DNA of 64,000 bases from Rhizobium rhizogenes (GTDB lineage: Bacteria > Pseudomonadota > Alphaproteobacteria > Rhizobiales > Rhizobiaceae): NCBI RefSeq assembly GCF_002005205.3, contig NZ_CP019701.2:62001-126000 (forward strand), given 5' to 3'. Below the pieces are notes generated by a model. The model searched no databases and was not told the origin of the DNA. It worked only from the letters and a program-made list of their open reading frames with translations. Position numbers and translations under genes: made by a program. Numbering within the stretch: the first letter of the stretch is position 1; each line of letters starts with the position of its first letter. Below are positions 45,694-53,845 of the stretch, one piece after another.

Positions 45694-46419
45694 GTGACAC
45701 AGACAACGACCCATTCGCATATTCTGTCCGCCTATGACGAGGAATTGAAGTTCCTGACCCGCCGCATCGCCGAAATGGGCGGTCTGGCCGAGCAAATGTG
45801 CGCAGATGCGGTGCGCGCGCTCGTCAATTCCGATGCTGCGCTGGCGCAGAAAGTCATTTCCGATGACACGATCCTCGACCATTCCGAGCGTGAGATCGGC
45901 GACAAGGCCATCGTCACCATTGCCAGAAGACAGCCCGTTGCGGCCGATCTTCGCGAAATCATCGGCACCCTGCGTATCGCCGGTGATCTCGAGCGTGTTG
46001 GCGACCTCGGCAAGAACACCGCCAAGCGGGTGATCGCGGTTGCCGGCACCGGCGTGCCGCGCAAGCTTGCTCGCGGCATCGAACACCTGTCCGAACTGGC
46101 GCTGGTGCAGCTCAAGGAAGTGCTCGACGTCTATTCGACACGTTCCGCCGAGAAGGCCAATGCCATTCGCGAGCGTGATGAAGAAATCGACGCCATGTAT
46201 ACGTCGCTTTTCCGCGAGCTTCTGACCTACATGATGGAAGATCCGCGCAACATCACCACCTGCACGCATCTCCTGTTCTGCGCCAAGAACATCGAGCGTA
46301 TCGGCGACCATGCCACCAATATCGCCGAGACGATCTATTACATGACCACCGGCAGCCAGCCGGAGGGAGAGCGTCCGAAGGACGACAGTTCCAACACGCT
46401 CGGTTCGGTGACCGAGTAA
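45694..46419 (+). CDS. phoU: Phosphate signalling protein PhoU
   Basis: Links the Pst transporter to PhoR, keeping the regulon off when phosphate is plentiful. The 241-residue protein has two PhoU repeats of three helices: EIIGTLRIAGDLERVGDLGKN in the first, CAKNIERIGDHATNIAE in the second; the conserved E/D-x-x-x-D metal-binding residues are in these. I chose GTG 45694 because GGAGG lies 8 bases before; an ATG at 45667 has no site. Confidence 0.95.
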   Translation: MTQTTTHSHILSAYDEELKFLTRRIAEMGGLAEQMCADAVRALVNSDAALAQKVISDDTILDHSEREIGDKAIVTIARRQPVAADLREIIGTLRIAGDLERVGDLGKNTAKRVIAVAGTGVPRKLARGIEHLSELALVQLKEVLDVYSTRSAEKANAIRERDEEIDAMYTSLFRELLTYMMEDPRNITTCTHLLFCAKNIERIGDHATNIAETIYYMTTGSQPEGERPKDDSSNTLGSVTE

Positions 46420-46449
46420 CAGACAAGCAGAAGCTTGTGGAGTTAGTAT

Positions 46450-47133
46450 ATGGTGCCCAAGATTGCAGTTGTGGAAGACGAGGAAGCGCTGAGCGTCCTG
46501 CTTCGTTACAATCTCGAGGCTGAGGGATACGACGTCGACACGATACCCCGTGGAGACGAAGCGGAAATCCGGCTGCAGGAACGTATTCCTGATCTGCTCA
46601 TCCTGGATTGGATGCTGCCCGGGGTTTCCGGCATCGAACTGTGCCGGCGGCTGAGAATGCGGCCGGAGACCGAGCGGCTGCCCATCATCATGCTGACGGC
46701 GCGCGGTGAAGAAAGCGAGCGCGTTCGCGGTCTTGCCACCGGTGCGGACGATTATGTCGTGAAGCCGTTCTCGACGCCGGAACTCATGGCCCGCGTCAAG
46801 GCGATGCTGCGTCGGGCTCGCCCCGAGGTTCTCTCATCGGTGCTGAAATGCGGCGATATCGAGCTGGATCGCGAAACCCATCGCGTTCACCGCAAAAGCC
46901 GCGAAGTGCGCCTCGGCCCGACGGAATTCCGCCTGCTGGAATTCCTGATGACCTCTCCGGGCCGGGTGTTTTCCCGCTCGCAACTGCTGGATGGCGTCTG
47001 GGGTCACGATATCTATGTCGATGAACGCACTGTCGACGTGCATGTCGGCCGTCTGCGCAAGGCACTCAACTTTTCGCATATGCAGGATGTCATCCGCACC
47101 GTGCGCGGCGCCGGATATTCCATGGAAGCCTGA
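46450..47133 (+). CDS. phoB: Phosphate regulon response regulator
   Basis: OmpR-type activator that binds Pho boxes, 227 residues. Receiver domain: acidic pair VEDEEA near 10, phosphoacceptor Asp in LLILDWMLPG near 53, Lys in VVKPFS near 105. The C-terminal winged helix (from about 130) includes LGPTEFRLLEFLM and VDVHVGRLRKAL. It ends the phoR-pst-phoU-phoB unit and is followed by an unusually long hairpin. Confidence 0.96.
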   Translation: MVPKIAVVEDEEALSVLLRYNLEAEGYDVDTIPRGDEAEIRLQERIPDLLILDWMLPGVSGIELCRRLRMRPETERLPIIMLTARGEESERVRGLATGADDYVVKPFSTPELMARVKAMLRRARPEVLSSVLKCGDIELDRETHRVHRKSREVRLGPTEFRLLEFLMTSPGRVFSRSQLLDGVWGHDIYVDERTVDVHVGRLRKALNFSHMQDVIRTVRGAGYSMEA

Positions 47134-47170
47134 CCGCAGCCGTACTGAAGGCCTCGGTCAGGATATATTC

Positions 47171-47225
47171 GTCCAAAATTGAAAGGCCCGATACCATTCC
47201 GGTGTCGGGCCTTTCAATTTTGGAC
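47171..47225. terminator. Long hairpin after phoB
   Basis: Two 25-base arms (47171-47195 and 47201-47225) are complementary except for one G-T position and enclose a 5-base loop (ATTCC). The core GAAAGGCCCGA/TCGGGCCTTTC is followed by AATTTT on both strands, so it can act in either direction. Confidence 0.8.
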
Positions 47226-47373
47226 TTTTCTCGAAAGCGGAATTTCAATCTTCGGAGCGCACGATCGACGGCCGGTTGATATCCGGATTGTGGCGCGAGG
47301 TCTGACGGCGATGGAGGAAAGGGCCGGTACTCCATTGGTGCATCGCTCCCCGGAACGGGCCTGCCTTTGCCAT

Positions 47374-47405
47374 AAAAAAACGGGCCCGAAGGCCCGTAGT
47401 TTTTG
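47374..47405 (-). terminator. Intrinsic terminator of gcrA
   Basis: On the minus strand CGGGCC-TTCG-GGCCCG is followed by TTTTTTT, 25 bases after the gcrA stop. Confidence 0.9.
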
Positions 47406-47429
47406 AGTGCTGAATGCGTGCCGCAACAC

Positions 47430-47963
47430 TCAAGCCTTGCGGCGCTCGCTCACCGGCTGGTAGGCGAGTTTCGCATGGAACTTGCAATAGGGCGAAGATT
47501 CCAGCGCTTCACAACCGCAGAAATGGAAATCATCCTTCAGCGGATCGCCAACCGGCCATTTGCAGGTGCGCTCCGTCAGTTCCGTCAGCGTCAGGCGGCG
47601 GGAAATCGGCGTAACGACGTTTCTGGAAGGAGCGTAATCGAGAACTTCAGCGGTCTCGATGTCGATCTCCTCATGGAGAGCCGTTGCCGCGTTCGAGCGG
47701 TTCAGAGCCCGTGCCGGTGCCGCGCTGACGCGAGCCGCGAAATTCGTTGCGCGCGGGGCAGGGGCGGCGGTGCGCTTGGGCGCGGAGCGCGCCGACGTGA
47801 CCGGGCCGCCAGCCTTGACGCGTCCCGGCAGGTTGAGGCGATGCACCTTGCCGATCACGGCGTTGCGGCTGACGCCGCCCAGCTGTGCTGCTATCTGGCT
47901 GGCGCTCAGTCCTTCGGCCCACAATTTCTTGAGTTTCTCGACCCGCTCGTCTGTCCAGTTCAT
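47430..47963 (-). CDS. gcrA: Cell cycle regulator GcrA
   Basis: Sigma-70 partner that activates cell-cycle promoters carrying methylated GANTC sites; confined to alphaproteobacteria. The 177-residue protein has the N-terminal DNA-binding domain (MNWTDERVEKLKKLWAEGLS; VSRNAVIGKVHRL), an Ala/Pro-rich linker (about 50-125) and the C-terminal sigma-contact domain with CKWPVGDP and four Cys-type residues (CGCEALESSPYCKFH). Upstream lies a cluster of GANTC sites. Confidence 0.96.
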   Translation of the reverse strand: MNWTDERVEKLKKLWAEGLSASQIAAQLGGVSRNAVIGKVHRLNLPGRVKAGGPVTSARSAPKRTAAPAPRATNFAARVSAAPARALNRSNAATALHEEIDIETAEVLDYAPSRNVVTPISRRLTLTELTERTCKWPVGDPLKDDFHFCGCEALESSPYCKFHAKLAYQPVSERRKA

Positions 47964-47996
47964 GCCGCTTCTCCGCTTGTCGCGTATATTTCGACA

Positions 47997-48185
47997 GAAT
48001 CCCTCTCCGTCTCGCGAGACATGCCGCGAGCGTGGTTTCCGCCGGATTTTAGGTGACTAGTTCCGCCGCAATGCAGTCTAGTAATTAGCGATTAACCTAG
48101 TGCCAGCCCGACTCCGTGGCAAGAGTCGCGGGAATCATCTGGAATCGATTTTCCGGTTTTCCCCAACTTGCTGGCGAGTTGAGTC
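47997..48185. promoter_or_regulatory. Cluster of six GANTC (CcrM) methylation sites upstream of gcrA
   Basis: GANTC occurs at 47997, 48110, 48123, 48132, 48142 and 48181; four of them lie within 37 bases. GANTC is the target of the cell-cycle methyltransferase CcrM. One site per 256 bases would be expected by chance, so this stretch is strongly enriched. Confidence 0.75.
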
Positions 48186-48259
48186 TGAAAGGCAACACCT
48201 TGGGGCTCGGCTGCGGCCACATACTAATGCTTGAGAAGCCCGGGAAACGCGGACTTTTG

Positions 48260-48288
48260 TTGACATCGGCAAGCGAAGTGACAATAGT
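48260..48288 (+). promoter_or_regulatory. Sigma-70 promoter candidate upstream of argD
   Basis: TTGACA, a 17-base spacer and AATAGT. The expected transcript start lies immediately before the hairpin at 48294. Confidence 0.5.
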
Positions 48289-48293
48289 GCCCC

Positions 48294-48317
48294 TGCCGCC
48301 GCAAGGCGGCATTTTTG
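48294..48317 (+). terminator. Terminator-like hairpin in the argD leader
   Basis: TGCCGCC and GGCGGCA around a GCAA loop, followed by TTTTTGATTTT. A further stem (CGAGGG-ATAA-CCCTCG, 48327-48342) follows before argD. The hairpin could end an upstream transcript or act as an attenuator. Confidence 0.65.
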
Positions 48318-48394
48318 ATTTTCAGGCGAGGGATAACCCTCGAAGCCTATTGACAACCGTCTGACAGCGCATCCGCGCAAGGAGTGATACAGCC

Positions 48395-49594
48395 ATGGCC
48401 GAAGCCGCCGCGCCATTGTTCGATACATTTGCAAGAGCCCCCCTGCGTTTCGAGCGCGGCGAAGGCGTCTGGCTGTTCACGGAAAGCGGCGAGCGATATC
48501 TGGATTTTGCGGCAGGCGTCGCGGTCAACTCGCTGGGCCACGCCCATCCGCATCTCGTGGAGGCGATCAAGACGCAGGCCGAGAAGGTCTGGCATGTTTC
48601 GAACCTCTATGAAGTGCCGGGGCAGGAAAAGCTTGCCAGACGGCTGACGGAAGCAACGTTCGCGGACAAGGTCTTCTTCACCAATTCTGGCGCGGAAGCG
48701 CTGGAATGTGCCATCAAGACCGCGCGCCGTTATCATTATTCAAAGGGCCATCCGGAAAAATTCCGTATCGTCACCTTCGAAGGCGCCTTCCATGGCCGCA
48801 CGCTGGCGACCATCGCTGCCGGCGGCCAGCAGAAATATCTGGAAGGTTTCGGCCCCAAGGTTGAAGGTTTCGATCAGGTTCCCTTCGCCGATGTCGACGC
48901 GCTGAAGGCGGCCATCACGGACGAGACGGCGGCGCTTTTGATCGAGCCCATCCAGGGCGAGGGCGGTATTCGCGCGCCCAGCAAGGAATTCCTGCAACTC
49001 CTGCGCGGATTGTGCGACGAGCACGGCCTGCTGCTGATCTTCGATGAGGTCCAGACGGGCGTTGGCCGCACGGGCAAGCTGTTTGCCTATGAACAGACGG
49101 GCGTCGCGCCCGATATCATGGCGGTTGCCAAGGGTATCGGCGGCGGTTTTCCGCTCGGTGCGTGTCTGGCGACGGCGGAGGCCGCTTCCGGCATGACGGC
49201 CGGTGTGCATGGCACCACCTATGGCGGCAATCCGCTCGCCATGGCGGTTGGCAACGCCGTGCTGGACGTCGTTCTCTCCGAGGGCTTTCTGGAAAAGGTC
49301 CGGGATGTCGCGCTGGTCTTCCGCCAGGGTCTGGCTTCGCTGAAGGATCGTTATCCTGACGTGATCGAGGAAATCCGTGGCGAAGGCCTGCTTCTCGGCA
49401 TCAAGGCCAAGGTGCCCTCGGGCGAACTGCTGCAGGCCATGCGTGCGGAGCACCTGCTTGGCGTGCCGGCGGGTGACAACGTTATCCGCCTTCTGCCGCC
49501 GCTCGTCACCACGGCTGAAGAGGCCCGTGAAGGGCTGGCGCGTGTGGAAGCGGCTGCCGCTTCCCTCACGGCGAAACAGGCGAAAATCGCCTGA
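48395..49594 (+). CDS. argD: Acetylornithine aminotransferase
   Basis: PLP enzyme that makes N-acetylornithine in arginine synthesis, 399 residues. The class III signature [21 protein letters not shown] lies near 209 and the PLP Lys is in [13 protein letters not shown] near 248. AAGGAGTG precedes the ATG. argF and hslO follow closely on the same strand, the usual rhizobial order. Confidence 0.95.
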   Translation: MAEAAAPLFDTFARAPLRFERGEGVWLFTESGERYLDFAAGVAVNSLGHAHPHLVEAIKTQAEKVWHVSNLYEVPGQEKLARRLTEATFADKVFFTNSGAEALECAIKTARRYHYSKGHPEKFRIVTFEGAFHGRTLATIAAGGQQKYLEGFGPKVEGFDQVPFADVDALKAAITDETAALLIEPIQGEGGIRAPSKEFLQLLRGLCDEHGLLLIFDEVQTGVGRTGKLFAYEQTGVAPDIMAVAKGIGGGFPLGACLATAEAASGMTAGVHGTTYGGNPLAMAVGNAVLDVVLSEGFLEKVRDVALVFRQGLASLKDRYPDVIEEIRGEGLLLGIKAKVPSGELLQAMRAEHLLGVPAGDNVIRLLPPLVTTAEEAREGLARVEAAAASLTAKQAKIA

Positions 49595-49633
49595 AACCAA
49601 TCTAGGGCGGGCCTCTGTCGGAGGCTCGCAAGC

Positions 49634-50566
49634 ATGGGACAGTTTGAAATGGCTTCACCAAAACATTTTCTCGACCTTTCGGCCGTCGGTCCGGAGGATC
49701 TGCGGACGATTCTTGATGATGCGCGCGCGCGCAAGATTGCCACCAAGGCCGGAACGGCTGAAAAGCCGCTTGCCGGCAAGATGCTGGCGATGATCTTCGA
49801 AAAGCCGTCGACCCGAACCCGCGTTTCCTTCGATGTCGGCATGCGCCAGCTCGGCGGGGAGACGCTGTTCCTGTCGGGCACGGAAATGCAGCTCGGCCGG
49901 GCGGAAACGATCGGTGATACGGCCAAGGTGCTGTCGCGCTATGTCGACGCCATCATGATCCGCACCACGGATCATTCGCGCCTGCTCGAGCTTGCCGAAC
50001 ATGCCACGGTACCGGTCATCAACGGCCTGACGGACGACACCCATCCCTGCCAGATCATGGCGGATATCCTGACTTTCGAGGAACATCGCGGTCCCGTCAA
50101 AGGCAAGACAATCGCCTGGACGGGTGATGGCAACAATGTGCTGCATTCCTTCGTGGAAGGTTCGGCGCGTTTTGGTTATCGCATGGCAATGGCGGTACCG
50201 ATGGGTTCGGAACCACATGACAAGTTCCTGAACTGGGCGCGCAACAATGGCGGTGAGATCGCGCTGTATCATGATGCCGACAAGGCGGTGGCGGGCGCCG
50301 ATTGCGTCGTTACCGACACCTGGGTATCCATGAACCAGGAGCACAAGGCACGCGGCCATAACATCTTCCAGCCTTATCAGGTGAATGAAGCGCTGATGGC
50401 CAAGGCCGACAAGGATGCGCTGTTCATGCACTGCCTGCCGGCGCATCGCGGCGAGGAAGTGACGGACGGCGTCATCGACGGACCGCAATCGGTTGTCTTC
50501 GATGAGGCGGAAAACCGGCTTCATGCGCAGAAATCCGTCATTGCCTGGTGCATGGGCATCATCTGA
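49634..50566 (+). CDS. argF: Ornithine carbamoyltransferase
   Basis: Makes citrulline from ornithine and carbamoyl phosphate. The 310-residue protein has the full set of motifs: STRTR in [14 protein letters not shown] near 57, HPCQ near 137, DTWVSM near 228 and HCLP near 266. GGAGG lies nine bases before the ATG. It contrasts with the motif-poor paralogue at 21813-22682. Confidence 0.97.
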   Translation: MGQFEMASPKHFLDLSAVGPEDLRTILDDARARKIATKAGTAEKPLAGKMLAMIFEKPSTRTRVSFDVGMRQLGGETLFLSGTEMQLGRAETIGDTAKVLSRYVDAIMIRTTDHSRLLELAEHATVPVINGLTDDTHPCQIMADILTFEEHRGPVKGKTIAWTGDGNNVLHSFVEGSARFGYRMAMAVPMGSEPHDKFLNWARNNGGEIALYHDADKAVAGADCVVTDTWVSMNQEHKARGHNIFQPYQVNEALMAKADKDALFMHCLPAHRGEEVTDGVIDGPQSVVFDEAENRLHAQKSVIAWCMGII

Positions 50567-50807
50567 CGGTTCTTGAGGTTGAGGGCGCCCGTCCGGCGGG
50601 TGCTTGAACTTCATCGTGCACATTACCATCTGTGGGACTTCGAAATGGCTCGTTGGCTTTAGCCGGCGGGCCGCAATCACGATTTGCACGATTTTCTCCG
50701 GAGGCGGTTTCGCTTCCCGGATCTCTGTGCGACAAGCGGAAAAAGCACTTTATAAAGCCGGACTTTTGGACGGTAGCGGCGCGACGGCTGCGCCAGGGAG
50801 TTATGAT

Positions 50808-51797
50808 ATGGCAGAAGTAACGGTTGAACTGGACGATCTCGTTCTTGCTGGCGACGACAAGGTTGTACCCTTTCAGGTCGAAGGTCTGGATGTGCGCGGC
50901 CGCGCCGTGCAGGTGGGGCCGCTGTTGAACGCCATTCTGGAGCGGCACGACTATCCCGCGGTGGTTGCCCGCCTGCTGGCGGAAGCGACGGTTCTGACGG
51001 CGCTGATCGGCACATCCCTGAAATTTTCCGGCAAGCTGACCGTGCAGACCAAGGGTGATGGTCCGGTGGACCTTCTGGTGGCCGATTTTACCGCGCCTGA
51101 AAGCATGCGCGCCTATGCCCGTTTCGACGAGGAGCGGCTGGCGGAGGCGGTTGCGGCCGGCGCAACCTCGCCTGAGCAATTGCTGGGCACCGGCATTCTG
51201 GCCTTCACCATCGATCAGGGTACGGGCATGCAGCCCTATCAGGGTATCGTGCCGCTGGATGGCTCGTCGCTGGAAGAAATCGCCGGCGTCTATTTCCGTC
51301 AGTCGGAACAGCTTCCAACCCGTGTGCGTCTCGGTGTCGCCGAGTTCTTCGATCGCGACGGCGAAGGCAAGCCACGCCATGGCTGGCGCGCGGGCGGCAT
51401 TATCGCCCAGTTCCTGCCGCAGGCGCCGGAACGCCTGCGCAAGCGGGATCTCCACGGCGGTGACGGCGACGAGGGCGGTTACGAGGCGCTGGAAGATGAT
51501 GCCTGGACCGAGGCTGTGACCCTGCTGAACACGGTGGATACCGATGAGCTGACGGACCCGCAGGTGCCGGTGGAGCGTCTCCTGTACCGGCTGTTCCACG
51601 AGAGTGGCGTGCGCATATACGATCCGCAGGTCATTCTGGATCGTTGCAGCTGTTCGCGGGAAAAAATCAAGGGCGTGTTGTCAGGCTTCACCGCCGAAGA
51701 GATCAAGGCGAGTGAGGAAGACGGTGCGATTGCAGTCACCTGCGAATTCTGCTCGACAACCTATCGTTACGATGTCGGTGAATTTGAGAATGCCTGA
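50808..51797 (+). CDS. hslO: Hsp33 redox-regulated chaperone
   Basis: Holdase chaperone activated by oxidation, 329 residues. The zinc-binding redox switch is C-terminal: CSCSREK near 284 and CEFCSTTY near 315, four Cys in the CxC-x27-CxxC layout. The start at 50808 is chosen from GGGAG in front and the family N-terminus; a longer frame back to 50604 is not supported. About 240 bases separate it from argF. Confidence 0.95.
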   Translation: MAEVTVELDDLVLAGDDKVVPFQVEGLDVRGRAVQVGPLLNAILERHDYPAVVARLLAEATVLTALIGTSLKFSGKLTVQTKGDGPVDLLVADFTAPESMRAYARFDEERLAEAVAAGATSPEQLLGTGILAFTIDQGTGMQPYQGIVPLDGSSLEEIAGVYFRQSEQLPTRVRLGVAEFFDRDGEGKPRHGWRAGGIIAQFLPQAPERLRKRDLHGGDGDEGGYEALEDDAWTEAVTLLNTVDTDELTDPQVPVERLLYRLFHESGVRIYDPQVILDRCSCSREKIKGVLSGFTAEEIKASEEDGAIAVTCEFCSTTYRYDVGEFENA

Positions 51798-51802
51798 ATG
51801 AA

Positions 51803-51832
51803 GAAGCCGCGCTCCTGGGGGCGCGGCTTTGT
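51803..51832 (+). terminator. Intrinsic terminator after hslO
   Basis: AAGCCGCGC pairs with GCGCGGCTT around an 8-base loop, then TTG. Confidence 0.7.
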
Positions 51833-51848
51833 GCCGGCTCCATGGAAC

Positions 51849-52241
51849 TCAGTTCAACACCCGCAAAAGGCCGGGTGAATCCAGTGAAAAGGCGGGAATG
51901 GTGACATTGAACACCTCGCCATTTTCCGTTTCCATTTCATAATGGCCAAACATCAGGCCTGAAGGCGTATCCAGCGGGCAGCCGGAAGAGTACTCATAGC
52001 TGTCGCCCGGGTTCAGGTGCGGCTGTTCACCGACGACTCCCGGTCCATAAACTTCATCCACCTGGCCGTTCTGGTCGGTTATGTGCCAGTAGCGGTTGAC
52101 GAGCGTTACCCTGATGTCGGAATTGTTCGAGATCACGACTTTATAACCCCAGACGTAACGGTCGTCATCCGGGTCGGATTGTTCCTCGAGATAATACGGA
52201 TCGACCGTAACCTCGATGTCCCTTGTCAGAGCACGATACAT
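51849..52241 (-). CDS. apaG: ApaG protein (DUF525, Co2+/Mg2+ efflux-associated)
   Basis: A 130-residue fibronectin-III-like protein. The family hallmarks are [41 protein letters not shown] and [20 protein letters not shown]. Its biochemical role is poorly defined. The ATG at 52241 matches the family start (MYRALT); one 9 bases upstream is too close to the GAGG site. Confidence 0.93.
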   Translation of the reverse strand: MYRALTRDIEVTVDPYYLEEQSDPDDDRYVWGYKVVISNNSDIRVTLVNRYWHITDQNGQVDEVYGPGVVGEQPHLNPGDSYEYSSGCPLDTPSGLMFGHYEMETENGEVFNVTIPAFSLDSPGLLRVLN

Positions 52242-52418
52242 ACGCGCCATACCTCGATATTATGCCTGCAACCATCATCCTACACTATAGGCTCTGGCTA
52301 TCGTCAAGAAAATGAATGGCTTGACGGGCGGGAGGCGCCTTCTGCCGCGCCATTTTCCACCGTTAGGGATAACGGGAAAGGTAAATATTGGTTGCCCGCT
52401 ACGGGATTTTCGGTTGCG

Positions 52419-52447
52419 CCGTGGCCCGGCATGGAGGCGGGCCACGG
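52419..52447 (-). terminator. Hairpin after metZ
   Basis: CCGTGGCCC and GGGCCACGG form a 9-bp stem with an 11-base loop, 19 bases after the metZ stop codon on the minus strand. The T run is weak. Confidence 0.5.
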
Positions 52448-52465
52448 CGATCATGAACTGAATGC

Positions 52466-53650
52466 TCAGGCAGAAACGGCCGCCAGCCCCTTGGCAATAT
52501 CCTCCAGCAGATCGTCGGTATCCTCGATGCCGCAGGAAAGGCGCAAGGTGCCGCCGGAAATGCCGAGTTCGGCGCGCGCCTCGTCGGAGAGGTTCTTGTG
52601 CGTCGTGGTGCCGGGATGGGTGATGAGGCTCTTGGCATCGCCCAGATTGTTGGAAATCTTCACGATCTCCAGCGCGTTCTGCAGCGCGAAAGCCGCATCC
52701 TTGCCGCCCTTCAGCTCGAAGGCCACGAGCGTCGAGCCGCCGGACATCTGCCGTGCGATGATATCGGCTTGCGGGTGATCGGCGCGGCCGGGATAGATGA
52801 CCTTGGCGACCTTGCCGCTATCGGCGAGGAAATCGGCGATCTTGCCGGCATTTTCCGTCTGCTGCTTGACGCGCAGCGGCAGGGTCTCGATGCCTTTCAG
52901 AAGCGTCCAGGCATTAAAAGGCGACATTGCCGGGCCGGTATGGCGGAAATAGTCCTGCAACTCTTCTTCGATCCACTTCTTGTCGGAAAGGATCACGCCG
53001 CCAAGGCAACGGCCCTGACCGTCAATATGCTTGGTTGCCGAATAAACGACGATATGGGCGCCGAGTTCGAGCGGCTTCTGGAAAAGCGGGGTCGCGAAGA
53101 CGTTGTCGACAACCACCTTCGCGCCAATCTGGTTGGCAAGCTTCGCCACGCCGGCAATGTCCACCACTTCGAGCGTGGGGTTGGTCGGGCTTTCAAGGAA
53201 GAACAGCCTGGTGTTCGGCTGGATCGCCTTTTCCCAGTTGCCGAGATCGCGTCCGTCGATCAGCGTGCACTCAATGCCGTATTTCGGCGCAAGCGTTTCG
53301 ACCACCCAGCGGCAGGAGCCGAAAAGGGCACGTGCGGCAACGATATGGTCGCCGGCACGCAGCTGGCACATGATGGCGGCCGTGACGGCGGCCATGCCAG
53401 AGGCGAGCGCCCGGGCGTCTTCCGCGCCTTCCAGCAGGCACATGCGCTTTTCGAACATGTCATTGGTCGGGCTTGCGTAGCGGGCATAGATGAATCCATC
53501 GGTTTCGCCCTTGAAGCGCGCTTCGGCGGCTTCGGAGTTTTCGTAGACGAAACCCTGGGTCAGATAGATTGCTTCCGACGTTTCACCATAGGGTGAGCGT
53601 AGCGTACCGCCGTGAACGAGCTGGGTTGCCGGGCGCCATTTATTGCTCAT
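52466..53650 (-). CDS. metZ: O-succinylhomoserine sulfhydrylase
   Basis: PLP enzyme that makes homocysteine from O-succinylhomoserine and sulfide, 394 residues. The PLP Lys is in YSATKHIDGQGR near 210; other Cys/Met-family blocks are YARYASPTNDMFEKR near 55 and FFLESPTNPTLEVVDI near 155. The start at 53650 (MSNKW) follows GAAGGTG. It is controlled by the SAM-II riboswitch upstream, which identifies it as a methionine gene. Confidence 0.95.
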   Translation of the reverse strand: MSNKWRPATQLVHGGTLRSPYGETSEAIYLTQGFVYENSEAAEARFKGETDGFIYARYASPTNDMFEKRMCLLEGAEDARALASGMAAVTAAIMCQLRAGDHIVAARALFGSCRWVVETLAPKYGIECTLIDGRDLGNWEKAIQPNTRLFFLESPTNPTLEVVDIAGVAKLANQIGAKVVVDNVFATPLFQKPLELGAHIVVYSATKHIDGQGRCLGGVILSDKKWIEEELQDYFRHTGPAMSPFNAWTLLKGIETLPLRVKQQTENAGKIADFLADSGKVAKVIYPGRADHPQADIIARQMSGGSTLVAFELKGGKDAAFALQNALEIVKISNNLGDAKSLITHPGTTTHKNLSDEARAELGISGGTLRLSCGIEDTDDLLEDIAKGLAAVSA

Positions 53651-53666
53651 GTGATCACCTTCAAAA

Positions 53667-53698
53667 CAAAAAAACCGGCCGCAAAAGCAGACCGGTTC
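53667..53698 (-). terminator. Terminator in the metZ leader
   Basis: On the minus strand AACCGG...CCGGTT is followed by TTTTTTT, between the riboswitch and the metZ start. It may be the expression platform of the riboswitch, although SAM-II elements usually act on translation. Confidence 0.65.
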
Positions 53699-53703
53699 CA
53701 AGC

Positions 53704-53766
53704 ACCCGGTCTTTTTAGCCACTTGTTTAACGTGGCTGCAAGCCGACCGGCCAAATCACCACGGGA
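53704..53766 (-). ncRNA. SAM-II riboswitch (metZ leader)
   Basis: The minus strand reads CGTGGTGATTTGGCC, then CTTGCAGCCACGTTAAACA and AGTGGCTAAAAAG. These are the conserved parts of the SAM-II (metA) aptamer, which folds as a pseudoknot around S-adenosylmethionine. When SAM is high it should reduce metZ expression. Confidence 0.93.
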
Positions 53767-53773
53767 TAAGCTT

Positions 53774-53802
53774 GCCATACTGCCGTTATCGGCTTGCGTC
53801 AA
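53774..53802 (-). promoter_or_regulatory. Sigma-70 promoter of metZ
   Basis: On the minus strand TTGACG, 17 bases, TATGGC. The predicted transcript starts within a few bases of the aptamer, as expected for a riboswitch leader. Confidence 0.75.
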
Positions 53803-53845
53803 TGCTTTCCTTTTGGTTTTGTCGCCGTAAAAAGGAATGACGACC

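Larger units (their letters stand above)
47964..48394. other. Divergent region between gcrA and argD
   Basis: A 431-base region without a supported gene. It holds six GANTC methylation sites within 190 bases next to gcrA, then on the plus strand a sigma-70 promoter candidate, a terminator-like hairpin and a second stem before argD. Short frames in it overlap these elements and look spurious. Confidence 0.65.

Noticed and set aside
47179..47406. 75-codon frame between phoB and gcrA
   Set aside because: It begins inside the long phoB hairpin and ends in the gcrA terminator.
48116..48364. 82-codon frame in the gcrA-argD region
   Set aside because: It overlaps GANTC sites, a promoter candidate and two hairpins; no ribosome site.
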